Of a stretch of DNA of 64,000 nt, positions 45,650 to 56,241 are shown piece after piece (within the stretch, counting starts at the first letter, position 1; each line of letters opens with the position of its first letter). The position numbers and the translations under genes were made by a program. Below the pieces are notes generated by a model. That model was not told the DNA's origin, did not search any database, and saw only the letters and a program-made list of their open reading frames with translations. Source of the DNA: Cryptomeria japonica (lineage: Eukaryota; Streptophyta; Pinopsida; Cupressales; Cupressaceae); contig NC_081414.1 of assembly GCF_030272615.1 (NCBI RefSeq), forward strand, positions 664,514,438 through 664,578,437, read 5' to 3'.

Positions 45650-46617
45650 TGTTAGAATCAGGGATCACTGAGAGGGGGGGGGGGGGGTGTGAATCAGTAA
45701 TCTATCAGATATCAAATCCACAAACTTATTTTTTATCCACTGGTTAGCAAAGCATATCGTAAAAGAACATAAACATGCAATAAATAAACCACATATCCAC
45801 AACACCAAAATTTTTACATGGAAACCCGGAAAGGGAAAAAACACGATGGGGCTAGTACCCACAATATTCATAAACTATGGCCAAGAGTACATAAATATTA
45901 CATATATGGGGAATGCACTTGCATTCAAGCTCACTGCCTAGAGTTCACTGCTCAATTACAATTGACCAGAAGGCTACACCCTTCAGGGAAGTCTCACTGA
46001 CTTATAATTTGATTACAATGAGAAAATAGAATAAAATGAACTCTCAAGTAGCATCTGATAATGCAAGAATGAGTTCTGGTTAAGCATTGAATCTTTGAAT
46101 ATCTTCGCTCTAATAAATACTCTATTTTTGTCTCAGTCAGCTACCAGATTGTCTGTGAATCAAATGTGCATGTGAAACTGCGCTCAATTGTACCAAAACT
46201 GATCGCAACACACATATTACTACAAAAACCAATCGCCAAATTGATCTTAAATATCCGGTCTTAACACAAAAATAATCTTCTTCAAGTCGACTTCAAGAAG
46301 TGTAACATGTAGTTCCAAGTCAGCCTCAATCTTGAACACAAACATTGCACCAGACCAAATAGTTATTTTCACACGCTTCCTAAGGATCTTCCCATTCACC
46401 AAGAACATGAGATAAACCACCAAAATTACTGCAATCATTGGAATACATTCCGGACCAGAACAAAACCGAGATACCTTGTTTTACCGGTTAACTCTAGCTT
46501 CTAGATAAGATGAATAACAACTGCCAGATCGAATATCCAAGAAGAGTTGCCATCAATGACAACCCTAGACCAATAAGAAACTACCAGAAGTCATCGGATG
46601 AGTGTCAATTGCCAACA
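45650..46617 (-). repeat. element E 5' LTR (968 bp)
   Basis: Minus strand TGTTGGCAATTGACACTC...GATTCTAACA. It contains a run of 14 G on the plus strand (45674-45687) next to GTGAATCAGT, the same terminal block as in the A-C LTRs. The outer border is fixed by the resumption of H gag coding at about 46618. Confidence 0.8.
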
Positions 46618-47603
46618 AGATTTAACATCAAAGTAAGGTGCAGTTGCCTTAGGTGGATCAATTGGTTTGATTTGGGGAAGTCTTAACACATTCGATTGTT
46701 TCAAATGAGACATAATTCTATGAAAAGATTCATTCAGAGGAGTAAACTCTTTTTCTCTTTTAAAGAATTTAGACAAAGGAGGAACACTTGTAGTGGTTGA
46801 TACTTGAGTGTTGTTGTTGATGTCATTGAATTTGATGAATCATTTGTTTGGTTTTAACTTCACAAACATTTGTTGAGCACTATCACCCTTATCACTCGGA
46901 GCCATGTAAGGAGATGATTGTTCCAATTGACTCATAGTCGGTTGATAATTTTGAAGTACTGTGCACAACTATGGAAATGAAGTAAACTCCGTTAAGAGAA
47001 TTTTATCCCTAATGTATTTTTATAAATTAGCAATGAAAATATTTTGAATATCTTCATTGGTCATAGGAAAAGAAATCTAAGAATACAAATTCTTATATTT
47101 ACCAATAAAATCAATCACTTTTTCTTTAACACCTTGTTTACAATGTATCAAATCAGCCAAAGTAACTTTAGGACTAATGTTATTGTGAAATTGTTGAATA
47201 AGAGCATTATCCAATTGTTGAAAAGAAGTAATAGAACAAGGAGGCAAAGAACAATACCATTGAAAATCTCTATCCCTTAATGTTCTAGTAAACAATTTTG
47301 CTAACAACCTTTGATCATGAGCAAAGTCACTACACAAAGTTTGGAATGTTTTAACATGAATTAAGGGATCACCATTTCCATTATTAAGTTCCAATTGAGG
47401 GACTTCTACATGTTTAGGAGGGATGACTCTAAAAATGTCATTAGATAATGGGCTCACTACATCAAATGTGGGTACATTATACTTGATTAAAGGAGTTGCC
47501 CCCTTGACTAATATTTATAGGTGGTGAGTGTGATTGGGTAAAAAGAGGAATGCTCATGGTAGGAGGAATGAAACAAGAGGTATTTCCCCCATGACTAACG
47601 TTT
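46618..47603 (-). pseudogene. gag: H gag, third part (gag domain)
   Basis: Minus-strand continuation of the H gag. It contains the gag core (VIPPKHVEVPQLEL, LFTRTLRDRDFQWYCSLPPC, LADLIHCKQGVKEKVIDFIG) and the pre-knuckle segment (SKFFKREKEFTPLNES, NVLRLPQIKPIDPPKATAPY), all directly alignable with D gag. Two TAGs fall at positions that are Gln in D. The frame is cut by the LTR of E after YFDVK, just before the zinc knuckle. The open frame that runs on into the LTR is a chimera. Confidence 0.8.
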
Positions 47604-47608
47604 GTAGG
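47604..47608. repeat. target-site duplication GTAGG, left copy
   Basis: Repeated at 49311-49315. Deleting the insert and one copy restores the H gag frame (minus: Asn-Val-Ile-Pro-Thr-Asn-Val-Ser-His-Gly-Gly). Confidence 0.9.
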
Positions 47609-49310
47609 TCTAGCATCGTAAATTGTATACCCTTGCTATTGTGGTACAATTCCATGCTTAGTTTAGAACCCGCCTTAGTGTGTTTTCATCTTGCATTGTA
47701 ATTTCCCTTTAAGCATTTAATTAATTAATTTAGTTAAATATAAATTCATATTTAACCACTCCTCACATCATAAAATTGGGCCCTTTACCCTAAGTGTGCC
47801 CCTTTTTAATTTTATTCGTCCAATAAATCATTAAATCATAATCCCTAATTATGTTCTATTTCGACCTTTAAGGCCCGATTTCACATATCAAAACATCTCA
47901 AAATCAGATATAACTTTGGGATTAGGTTTAATATCATCATATCTAACATCCTTAAAAATTTGGTGAAAATTTGGCCGGACCATGTGCTCTTTGCACACGG
48001 TCCCTGATATTTTTCCCAAAATTTCTGGAGCATAATTCTATGATATTGTAATTCTTAACCCCAAAAGATTGGAGGGAAATTAAAATCCTAGGTTGGCATA
48101 AAGATGAAATTCAGATACAGGGTTTCATACATAAGAGCTCTATTTCTTCATTTGAAGGCATCTAATCTATCAAAACTAAGATCTATCTATGAAAAAAGAG
48201 TTTTTGGCGAAAAGAGCTAGCGATCACAAGGAGCCTTCTATGTAGTGAAAGAGAAGCTTATGTGGAGTCGTCAATAACATTTATCAAGAATTAATCAAGT
48301 ATTTGTTAATAATTCATCATCAATTAGGATCCTTGAAGACATTGAAGAATAATAAGAAATCACCGATTGACAATTGGCTTGTACCCCTCCCTTAGGGGTT
48401 GGGTATGATTTCATGTTTTTCTATGTCCTTGTATGAGCTTCATTGCATCAATTTGAATATTTATATTAAAGATTTAGATCACTATGCATCATTGATTTAG
48501 ATCATTTACTTCGTCAATTACAAGAATTTAGGGTTTACTCTTTAGGGTTTCTCTAGATTGTTTGCATTCATCATTTTAGGATCTTGCATACACACAAGGT
48601 TCTAGCACACACATTTTCAGTATATTATTGGCTATTTGTGGAGGTGGAAATTACCAAAACAATAGTTTGACTAAGGTAAAACCCTATATAGCCACCGAAA
48701 CCATTTCTTTTCAGTTTAAGGTGTAGTTGTAGGTACCCAAAAGGCTTCCCAGATCAACATAAGACACAAGGATAGTCCCAAGGCCTCAGACTACCCCAAA
48801 TCCATCAGGGATAGGGGTGTGGTGCCCTATTCCTTCCCAGGATAGGGGCATGGCACCCTGTTCCCTCTTAATTTTAGTGAATTTTAATAGGGTGAAGGCT
48901 CAAGATCTTAGTTTTGCAGCCGTTCAATCATGGCTCTTTGTTAAATCATCAGGGACAGGCGCATGGCTCCCTAGACCTTGTTAGTTTGGATTAGTTTTCA
49001 GCATCAGGTACACATCCAAATTCCCTCCCCTTCTCTTCTTTCATTATCTCAGTTTTAGATCTATAAGTTTCTGAAATTTCAATTCATGTATGCTTCATTG
49101 TTCATCTCCTAGTCTAGTTGACTAATCTTTCACATCTTATCTTCCTATTCAGCAAGAGGAATAGGAACCCTAAGAGATAATCCTTGGCTCTCTCTTTCTC
49201 ACAAGAAGTAGCCAAAGTGAGCTATCTCACTAGGCCCTTTCATATTCCCAATGTGTTGGCTAAAGTAGGATTATGATTTAGTCACCCGATCTTGCTTTTT
49301 CCCCTCCACA
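47609..49310 (+). mobile_element. solo LTR (1,702 bp)
   Basis: Starts TCTAGCATCGTAAATTGTA and ends TTTTTCCCCTCCACA, flanked by GTAGG on both sides, with no internal coding region. The start is similar to the D LTR start TGTAGCGTCCTAAAATTG, so it is a diverged relative. It contains GGACC-type hairpins at 47977-48003, 48808-48833, 48840-48864 and 48953-48977. The block near 47890-48030 resembles the D leader. It was probably left by recombination between the two LTRs of a complete element. Confidence 0.85.
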
Positions 49311-49315
49311 GTAGG
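49311..49315. repeat. target-site duplication GTAGG, right copy
   Basis: Exact repeat of 47604-47608. Confidence 0.9.
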
Positions 49316-49714
49316 TATAACATTTTGTGTAAAGGTAGGCATGATGTTTGATGTGAAGGTAGGGACACTAGTCATAGGAGTTGTTAAAGGAATGGAATGA
49401 TTAACTTGACTAGGAGGTTGTGTATAACTGAGTTTTTCAGCACAACACTTCATAGGCATTATATTAGAAGCCACAATATGACAAGTACCACACAAGATAT
49501 CAACACCATGTTTATCACTTTGAATCATTCTTTTTAATCCTTCAATCAATGGGAGAGCTTCAATTTTTGGATATTCTTGACTCATCGATTGTTGAATATT
49601 GTCAAATTGATTGTCCATCTTTGCCAATTGATCAACAAATGCCCTAGTTAGTGATTCCTCCTCATTATGAGAATTATCAAGAGGATAAACAAGAATATCT
49701 GTAGAATGGGAATA
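49316..49714 (-). pseudogene. gag: H gag, second part
   Basis: Encodes QLAKMDNQFDNIQQSMSQEY, ALPLIEGLKRMIQSDKHGVD and YTQPPSQVNHSIPLTT, aligning with residues of about 60-165 of D gag. It is bounded by element C on the right and the solo LTR on the left. The open frame extends into the LTR of C at 49720-49765, which is not gag. Confidence 0.8.
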
Positions 49715-49719
49715 ACCAC
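49715..49719. repeat. target-site duplication ACCAC, left copy of C
   Basis: Repeated exactly at 57376-57380. Removal of C and one copy rejoins the two halves of H gag. Confidence 0.92.
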
Positions 49720-50842
49720 TATTGGCATTTTTGATGTTCATGTTGTGATTGTCATTGATGGACACACACTTGCATTAAGATCCTCTTTATATGTGTGAGT
49801 TAGAGCATAACCAGTATTTGTTCCAACCGGTATGTTGTATTATAGCCTTTAGACTATTGATGTTTTGCAGAATGTGTTTACCGGTCTGAAGCCGCATGTC
49901 AACCCCAAGCGGTTCATGGATACCAAGTGATACCAGGTATTAAAGCGGCATAACACATTGTTACTAGTCTTCATTTTTTTTTTTGAGAAATCGACAACTG
50001 GTATTTTGTATGAACCGGTAATACTCTGTGATGAGTTACCAACCGACATTTTGTGATGAGTTACCATCCACCGATCATTTGATGGTGCCGACTCTCTGAC
50101 GGTTCCTTTTGTGTCATGTTACTAGATATGTCCAGATGCATTGAACCTAGGAAATTGTAATGTAATCCTATTGGACTGACATGAAATCAGTTTCCTTTAT
50201 AAGGACATCATGTCTAGGGTTTTAGGTGGTTGTTGTTGTTGCTAGGGTTCAAGGTAACTGAGGAGTTAGAGAGAGTATGAATGTGTAGAAGACTGAAGTA
50301 ATGCTGTAATGCATTAAGATCGAGCTATCAAGGATCTAACCAAGCAATCTATGATATTTGCTAGATCACTCACTTGTTGATTACTCACATCTTCGACAAG
50401 TTTGTAGCCCTTAACCGGGTAGGCCCAAAAGCCTCTTGTAAATCCTCTAACAAGGTGATTCACATATGTGGATCTAAAATCCTCTAGCAAGGTAGTCTTT
50501 AATTGGACTTATCTCCTAATAGAGATTGAGATTCCTAACAGGATTTGTTCCGATAAAGAACATTGTAAGACCTTAACCAGTCTGGTTTCTATTCTGCAGA
50601 TAGTTACTTGTGAGTTGCATCTCACCGTGGTTTTTCCCATTTGGGTTTCCACATCAAAATCTCTTGTGTTATGGTGTTTGTGCTTCTGTGGGTGAATGCA
50701 TTATTATCTATTTGGTTTTCTTGTTTGTTAACCGGTTTGTCTGCTAAATTGTTTTACCGGTTTATTGTCAGTCTTGCAAAGTGTTTAAGTGCAAAGTTTT
50801 TTGGCATACTAATTCACCCCCCCCCCCTCTTAGTATTCATCA
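49720..50842 (+). repeat. element C 5' LTR (1,123 bp)
   Basis: Starts TATTGGCATTTTTGATG (TG decayed to TA) and ends AGTATTCATCA. A TATA-like TTTATAAGG lies at 50196-50204. A run of 11 C is at 50817-50827, just before the end. Confidence 0.9.
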
Positions 50843-50844
50843 AT

Positions 50845-50857
50845 TGGTATCAGAGCC
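50845..50857 (+). other. primer-binding site of element C
   Basis: TGGTATCAGAGCC, full match to the plant initiator tRNA-Met complement, 2 bases inside the LTR. Confidence 0.93.
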
Positions 50858-50892
50858 TACCTTTCTATAAGTTTAACCACTTGGAAAGAGAT

Positions 50893-52158
50893 ATGGGGGA
50901 ATACACCTTGAGGGAACTTACTCAATGGCTCACTTAGTCTAAGCAAGCCTATGATGATCTTTTGGTCAAATACAAGGCATCTCAAGCAAAAAGGAGAGAA
51001 CATGCAGAAAAGCTGATGGAGCTATCTGAAAATAGTTCTGTAGATGAAGCAAACATGGAAGCCCTAATTGCAGAAGTAAAAAAGTTGAATGAATCAAACT
51101 CCAACCTGAGAAAGGAGTTGGAAGGACTAACTATCCGGATGTGTCAAGAGCTTGAGAACCGGAGGAAAGCTAAAGATTTGGTGAAAGAAAGAGATCATGA
51201 GATCTCCAAGCTGAAACAAGAGATCAGTGCCCTAACTATTCAACTCAATGCTAGCAAAGTGGAAAAGGATGACATGCAAGGTGAACTGAATAGTGCCATC
51301 TCTGAGAATGAAAACCTGATGGAAGCAAATGCTACTATTTCCAAAGAACTCTCTGAGTCAGAGGAAATACTTGCTAAGTTCAACAAGAGTATTGTCAAGC
51401 TTGAATCTGCCAAACCGGTCAAGAATACCAATGGACTTGGTTATTCCAGTCATGAGGAAGGTGAGACCTCTGGTACAAATGCTGGAGCATCAAAGAAACA
51501 ACTGACATCAAAGGATAAAGGTAAGAAAAAGTTTAAACTTGTTTGCTTTAAGTGTCTTAAAGAAGGACATACTGCAAATGTGTGTAGGAGTAAGGCTTAC
51601 AACAATTTTTCTTATTTCCTAAATGATAAGCCTAGATCCTATAGATTAAATGGTAACTGTTATGCATGCAACAAGTATGGGCATAGAGCATTTGAATGTA
51701 GGTCTATCATGAATGACACTGGAAGATTTCCTCAGAGGAACCAAGGAGTTGGTCCTGAACCTTTTGTGAACCGGATTCACAACCGGTTTAATGTCTTCAA
51801 TCATCAGCCAAGAAGCGGTGGCTATCAAGCGGCAACCAGATGGAGAGAAAACTATTAGATTTGTCATGATCATGGTCACACTACTGCAACATGCAGAAGG
51901 AAGAATGGAAACATGAACAATGGACCTTGGAGAGCACCTGGATTGGTCTGCTATCACTGCAACAAACTGGGTCACATTGCCAAATTCTGTAGATCAAGAA
52001 AGAACATATCTGATGATATACATGTCACTCCAGAAGGAAATATTGATGTTCAAATAGTTCAAGCGGATATGAACAAAATCTGGAAGAAGAAGCCAGTGGT
52101 TTTACAAGAGGAACCGGTTTTTGCACCTAGTGTGGAAATATCGGAACCGGCAAACTAA
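50893..52158 (+). pseudogene. element C ORF1, coiled-coil and zinc-knuckle (Gag-like) protein
   Basis: Starts MGEYTLREL at 50893, 36 bases after the PBS. A TAG at 50935-50937 falls where B has CAG (Gln). The open part 50962-51858 gives a coiled coil of about 150 residues (LRKELEGLTIRMCQ, ERDHEISKLKQEIS), a Ser/Lys linker, and knuckles CFKCLKEGHTANVC (51544-51585) and CYACNKYGHRAFEC (51658-51699). A stop at 51856 follows. The third knuckle is damaged (ICHDHGHTTATC) and the fourth is intact, CYHCNKLGHIAKFC (51949-51990). The tail ends EISEPAN at 52158. Four CX2CX4HX4C knuckles in one protein is unusual for a plant Gag. No capsid domain precedes the coiled coil. It probably binds the element's RNA. 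Confidence 0.82.
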
Positions 52159-52610
52159 GCCTCAGAAAAGCTTAGGGGGAGCAAACGATGAAATGTCTCG
52201 AACCCTCGGTTAACACCAGTAAAAGACCTTAACTGGTGTGTGATACTTGTTGATTGGCAGCAAACCAGAAATGGTAAAAAAGGCAAATTAGGGTTTACAC
52301 CCTAATAGAGGAGCATTAATGGTAGTAGGTGAGAGATATGTTTAAAAGCATTTCTCAAATCATTTCTCACTATCAGTTTTTGAGTAAAGAATAGTTTTAC
52401 AAAGAGCAGAGCGACAAAAAGGCAATTTGAGTTGAGATCTTGAGAAATTGAGAAACTGCGAAAGAGATTCGAATTCAAACAACAAATAGTCAAGTGGAGA
52501 ACACAAAGTAGTGATTCAGGAATTGACGGAGTGTGGAGTGAAGGAGAATCAGAAAGCCCTAAATTCATGTGTTTTAAAAGGTATTTCTCGAAGTTCTTAA
52601 AGTTTCTATC
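52159..52610 (+). other. spacer between ORF1 and ORF2 of element C
   Basis: No coding region. It matches the B spacer. It could hold a second promoter or simply an inter-cistron leader; nothing decides this. Confidence 0.45.
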
Positions 52611-55600
52611 ATGGCTTCCGCATCTCATACCAGTTCTAGTGCATCTATTGAATTTGAAAGTTTTATTCAACGAAATTCCAAGTATAATGCCCTATCACAA
52701 GTTCCTGCTGGTGTGATAGTAGAAGAGGGAATTTCTGACTACATAGACTGCAAGATTGAAGAGCTAGGGTCTCTAGGTATCCACTCCCAGTTAGTTTTGT
52801 TTTGTGGCAAGGATAAGAAAATCAAACAGGAGTATAATATCTTGGAGAAGAAGAAACTCCACAATGTTGTCTACTTCCTAGAAGATTTTACAGAGGATCA
52901 CATAAGGATCATTTTGAGCAGAGTCCATGGTGACAAGATGTACCTGGAGAGGACACATGATATCACACCACAGGAAATTCATGCAGTCACCAGTTTTTGC
53001 AATACAGGGGATGTACCAGCCCTAAGGACGGTTAGCAAAACTGAAATGTCCAAGCTCATCGGTTCAGTGAGCGACTCACGAGGCATGACAACCAATTCAA
53101 TCAAGGATGATCTGGTGAAGTATGCATGTATGGTGATTGGTTACCAGATGTTCTCAGCTAGCAGAATTAACTCTGTATCTGCTGTAGTGGTAAATGTTGC
53201 TTAGCGGATGATAAAGGAGGATGCATCATTTGATCTGTGCACTGACATACAGAGACAACTCCTATTGAATATGAAGGCGATCAAATAGGATAATTCACTT
53301 AGGTTCAAGTTTGGACAACTACTGGTTGGGTTGTTCTTCTATTTCCAAGGCTACTTCCCAGGAGTAGGAGATGTTCAGTGGTCTGGTGACCAACCTGTAA
53401 CAAAGCAAATCAAGGAAAGCATTGAAGCACTTGGAACCAGTTACCTTGATATTCTGAACAAATATTTTGATGAGTTCAGAAGGAAAATGAGCCAAAGAAT
53501 GAGAATATCAGGTGACATCATCAAGAAATATGAAGATGATGTCTGTTTCACCATCAAGATGGACCAATGTGTAATGGAGGTTGTTGAGCCCAAACAGGAA
53601 GAAGTTGAGCCAATGGGCTATGAGGTGATGTATGACATGCTGGAAGGGTATGCCTCTACCCTTATTGCCTCACCTCTTGATCCTAAGGTAATGAGGACCA
53701 AAACCTATTTGGAAAGGGTTACACCGGTCGAGGAACCCTCTGCAAAGAAAGGAAAAGAACCTGTAGTAAAGAAGGCAAAGGCTGTGCCTGCAACATCAAC
53801 ACTCGTTACTACTACAACTCCAAAAGTGACCAAGCTATCACCAGCCAAAAAGAAATCAAAAGAAGCACCAGCTAAAGTCTTCAAGAGGAAAAGGAAGACA
53901 AAAAGCAACTCTCCGGACTCAAAGGCAACTGTGTCTAAGGAGCAGCCCAAGAAGGCGAGACAAACAAGAAAGAAGACAAAGAATGAACCAGCATCATCTG
54001 CACCAGTAAATATAGATATCTCCTCCTATAAACCTTTGACACATTGTCAAAGAACAATAAAGAATATTAGGAGAAAATTACTACATGATTTAGTAGATTA
54101 CTATGATGATTTTAGTGATGAGGAGAAAGAAGAAGTGCTACAGGAGATTATTGTTTATTTGTGTACAAATGACTGGTCACCATCAGAGATTAAATCTCAG
54201 ACACCGGATTATTTGTATAAGGCATTAGATAATAAATGGCGCATTGCCATAGAAAAGGAACAGGAAATTAAGGAGAAAGTTTTTTCTCAGTACTTTCCCA
54301 ACCTATCAAATTCTAAATTATTTGATGTTATTGACCAAAATAAAGGACTCTTCTTCACTAGAAGAAGAAGACTCTGGCTATTAGAAGGAAGAGTTGATGA
54401 TGTTGAAAAGGACACTCATCAGTATATGGTAACCACTGTCTAGACTCACAAAGCACATCTAGCCAACTGACAAGCTGAGAAAGAACCAGTTATATCCAAA
54501 CCAGACGAAGCATTTGATGATGAAGGAAATCTGGTTGTTGAACCAATTAACACTATTGATGTCGATGCCCTGGATGGAGAAGATGTTACCTAGGAGATAC
54601 CTTCTGAGGCAACAGGATAGGAGCAATAGGATAAATAGGAGAAGAAAGCTGAGGACAGATAGGAAGTGGCAAAGGAAGAGGTAGAGCAGAGGAAAAAGGA
54701 TGAAGAAGACAAGCAAAAGAAAGATGAAGAGGAGAAAAATAAGAAAGATGAAGAGGAGAAAAATAAGAAAGATGAAGAGGAAAAGAAGAAGAAAGATGAA
54801 GAGGAGAAGAGGAAGAAAGATGAAGAAGAGAAGCAGAAGGAGGATGAAGAGGAGAAAAAGAAGAAAAATGAAGAGGAGAAGAAGAAAAAGGATGAAGAAG
54901 AGAAAAAGAAGCAAGAAGATGAAAAGAAAAAGAAAGAAGAAGAAGATAAGGAACAAGAGAAGAAAAAGGAAGCAAAAAAGAAAAATTCTAAGGAGGAAAA
55001 GGAAGCAGAGAAGAGGAGAGAAGCAGAGAAGAAGAAAGTGGAAGAGGACAAGGTAGGAGAAGCAGCGAAGAGCACCCAGATGGAGACTCTGAAGGCAACC
55101 GGGAGTCAAGCTAAACTAGTTGATCTCACCAGTCCTATAGATCTCTAGTCTGCAAGTGAAACAGAGCTAATGCAGAGCATCAAGGTAGCTGAAGAGCACC
55201 TTGAAATCATTTGATGGAAGAAGGAGTAGGATGTAATCCAAGCAGCTGTGGATACGCTTACCCGTTTGATACCTGGTATAAATCTTCCAAACACCGATTC
55301 ATCACTAGCTAGACTTAAGCTCCTATACACAGTAGTAGATGATCAGGTGCAGAGCCTTGAAGAGGCAGTAGAGGCTAATGTCAAGAAGGAGCATCAAAAA
55401 GCTCTTAATATAGCTCTTGTGAAGAAGTTGAATGAGCTTCGGACTGAACTAAAGAAAGAACAAAAGGATATAAGGGATGCTCTAGATTAGGGGAATTTGC
55501 TACTTAGCAAAATCTATCAACCCCATTTGTTCTATGATGATGTGCTCGCTCAAAAGAAAAAGCTTCAAACAAACTTATAGTCCTACATGAGCACATTCAA

Positions 55601-55945
55601 GCCACCTTATGATTCCTTTGCAACTTATGGGAAAACCATTCATTAGTTTCACATCCAATTAGCAAAAATGGAGCAAGAGATCAACACCCATTCTAGAGAT
55701 TTGTAGGAGCTACAATTGGTTCTACTGCCATGACTGCAAATTCTTCAGAAGTGCTATCTGAACGTGGATGCCTTGACAGTTACGTAGGAGATGAGCACAG
55801 TTGATGCCATGGAAGAACAAGTCTCCCAGATGCAAACAGAGAAAGAAGTTGCCACCTCCCTACTTGAGTCCTAGTCTTTATCGATGAAACAATTTTTGCA
55901 GGACTTCAAATCTGTTTTTGACAAGTATTATTCCTTATTGTCATA
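52611..55945 (+). pseudogene. element C ORF2, large multi-domain protein of unrecognised family
   Basis: Starts MASASHTSSSASIE at 52611. Domain 1 (52611-53290) includes LEDFTEDHIRIILSRVHGDK, DITPQEIHAVTSFCNTGDVP and VIGYQMFSASRINSVSAVVV. Next is the hydrophobic GLFFYFQGYFPGVGD (53325-53370). Then come a Lys-rich linker with several NLS-like clusters (KRKRK, KKARQTRKK; 53730-53990) and domain 2 (53998-54440; DISSYKPLTHCQRTIKNI, DDFSDEEKEEVLQE, KWRIAIEKEQEIKE). A linker full of TAGs (54442-54665) follows, then an 8-residue charged repeat (54697-54960) and a helical C-terminus (55160-55945; DDQVQSLEEAVEAN, KKLNELRTELKKEQ). Stops at 53202, 53286, 54441 and many TAGs after 54580 break it; several align with Gln in B. 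The domain-1 pattern recalls mobile-element-associated domains of plants, but I cannot name the family. The basic linker suggests nuclear or nucleic-acid contact. Confidence 0.7.
54697..54960 (+). repeat. 24-bp (8-residue) charged tandem repeat within ORF2
   Basis: About nine successive 24-bp units, each encoding a variant of Asp-Glu-Glu-Glu-Lys-X-Lys-Lys. The alternation of acidic and basic residues would form a long single alpha-helix or coiled coil. B (30170-30450, minus) has the same Lys/Glu-rich region but a much less regular register, so the array has expanded or been homogenised in C. Antisense frames here look Ser/Phe/Leu-rich and are shadows. Confidence 0.85.
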
Positions 55946-56229
55946 AACTTTTATTATTTTAATATCAAATGAAAATAGGGTTGTTTAGCTATACTTTGTC
56001 ATTGTTGGCAAAGGGGGAGAAGAATTCTATTTGGGAGAAGTATAAGGAAAAATCTGGTAATCAAAATTTTGATATATGCTCTGAATATCTCTATATGCAA
56101 AATTGATACATTGTATTGTTAAAGGGATAGTGTATATTCTTAGGGGGAGCAATTTTGCTAATGACATGGTTTTGTTGTAAAACACTTAGATGTCAAAATT
56201 TTATTTTCCTAAGTGTTGCCATCAATGCC
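55946..56229 (+). other. element C 3' untranslated region
   Basis: Non-coding. It includes the auxiliary purine stretches AAAGGGGGAGAAG near 56009 and TTAGGGGGAGCAATTTTGC near 56140, ahead of the true polypurine tract. Confidence 0.55.
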
Positions 56230-56241
56230 AAAGGGGGAGAT
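56230..56241 (+). other. polypurine tract of element C
   Basis: AAAGGGGGAGAT, directly before the 3' LTR; identical in A and B. Confidence 0.9.

Larger units (their letters stand above)
43425..46617 (-). mobile_element. element E: truncated relative of A-C
   Basis: Only the 5' end is present: LTR (46617-45650), PBS, ORF1 and the beginning of ORF2. The rest is displaced by element F. E lies inside H gag, joining it after the codons for YFDVK. Its LTR sequence differs from those of A-C apart from the C-rich terminal region, so it is a different subfamily. Confidence 0.75.

Noticed and set aside
50845-50857. Possible tRNA gene fragment (TGGTATCAGAGCC)
   Set aside because: It is the primer-binding site complementary to initiator tRNA-Met; no tRNA fold surrounds it.
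54697-54960. CRISPR-like array
   Set aside because: The 24-bp units are contiguous, have no spacers and are in frame within a coding region. No other spaced repeat of CRISPR type was seen.
54459-55109. Long minus-strand Phe/Leu/Ser-rich frames, apparently multi-pass membrane proteins
   Set aside because: Antisense shadow of the charged repeat in element C ORF2.
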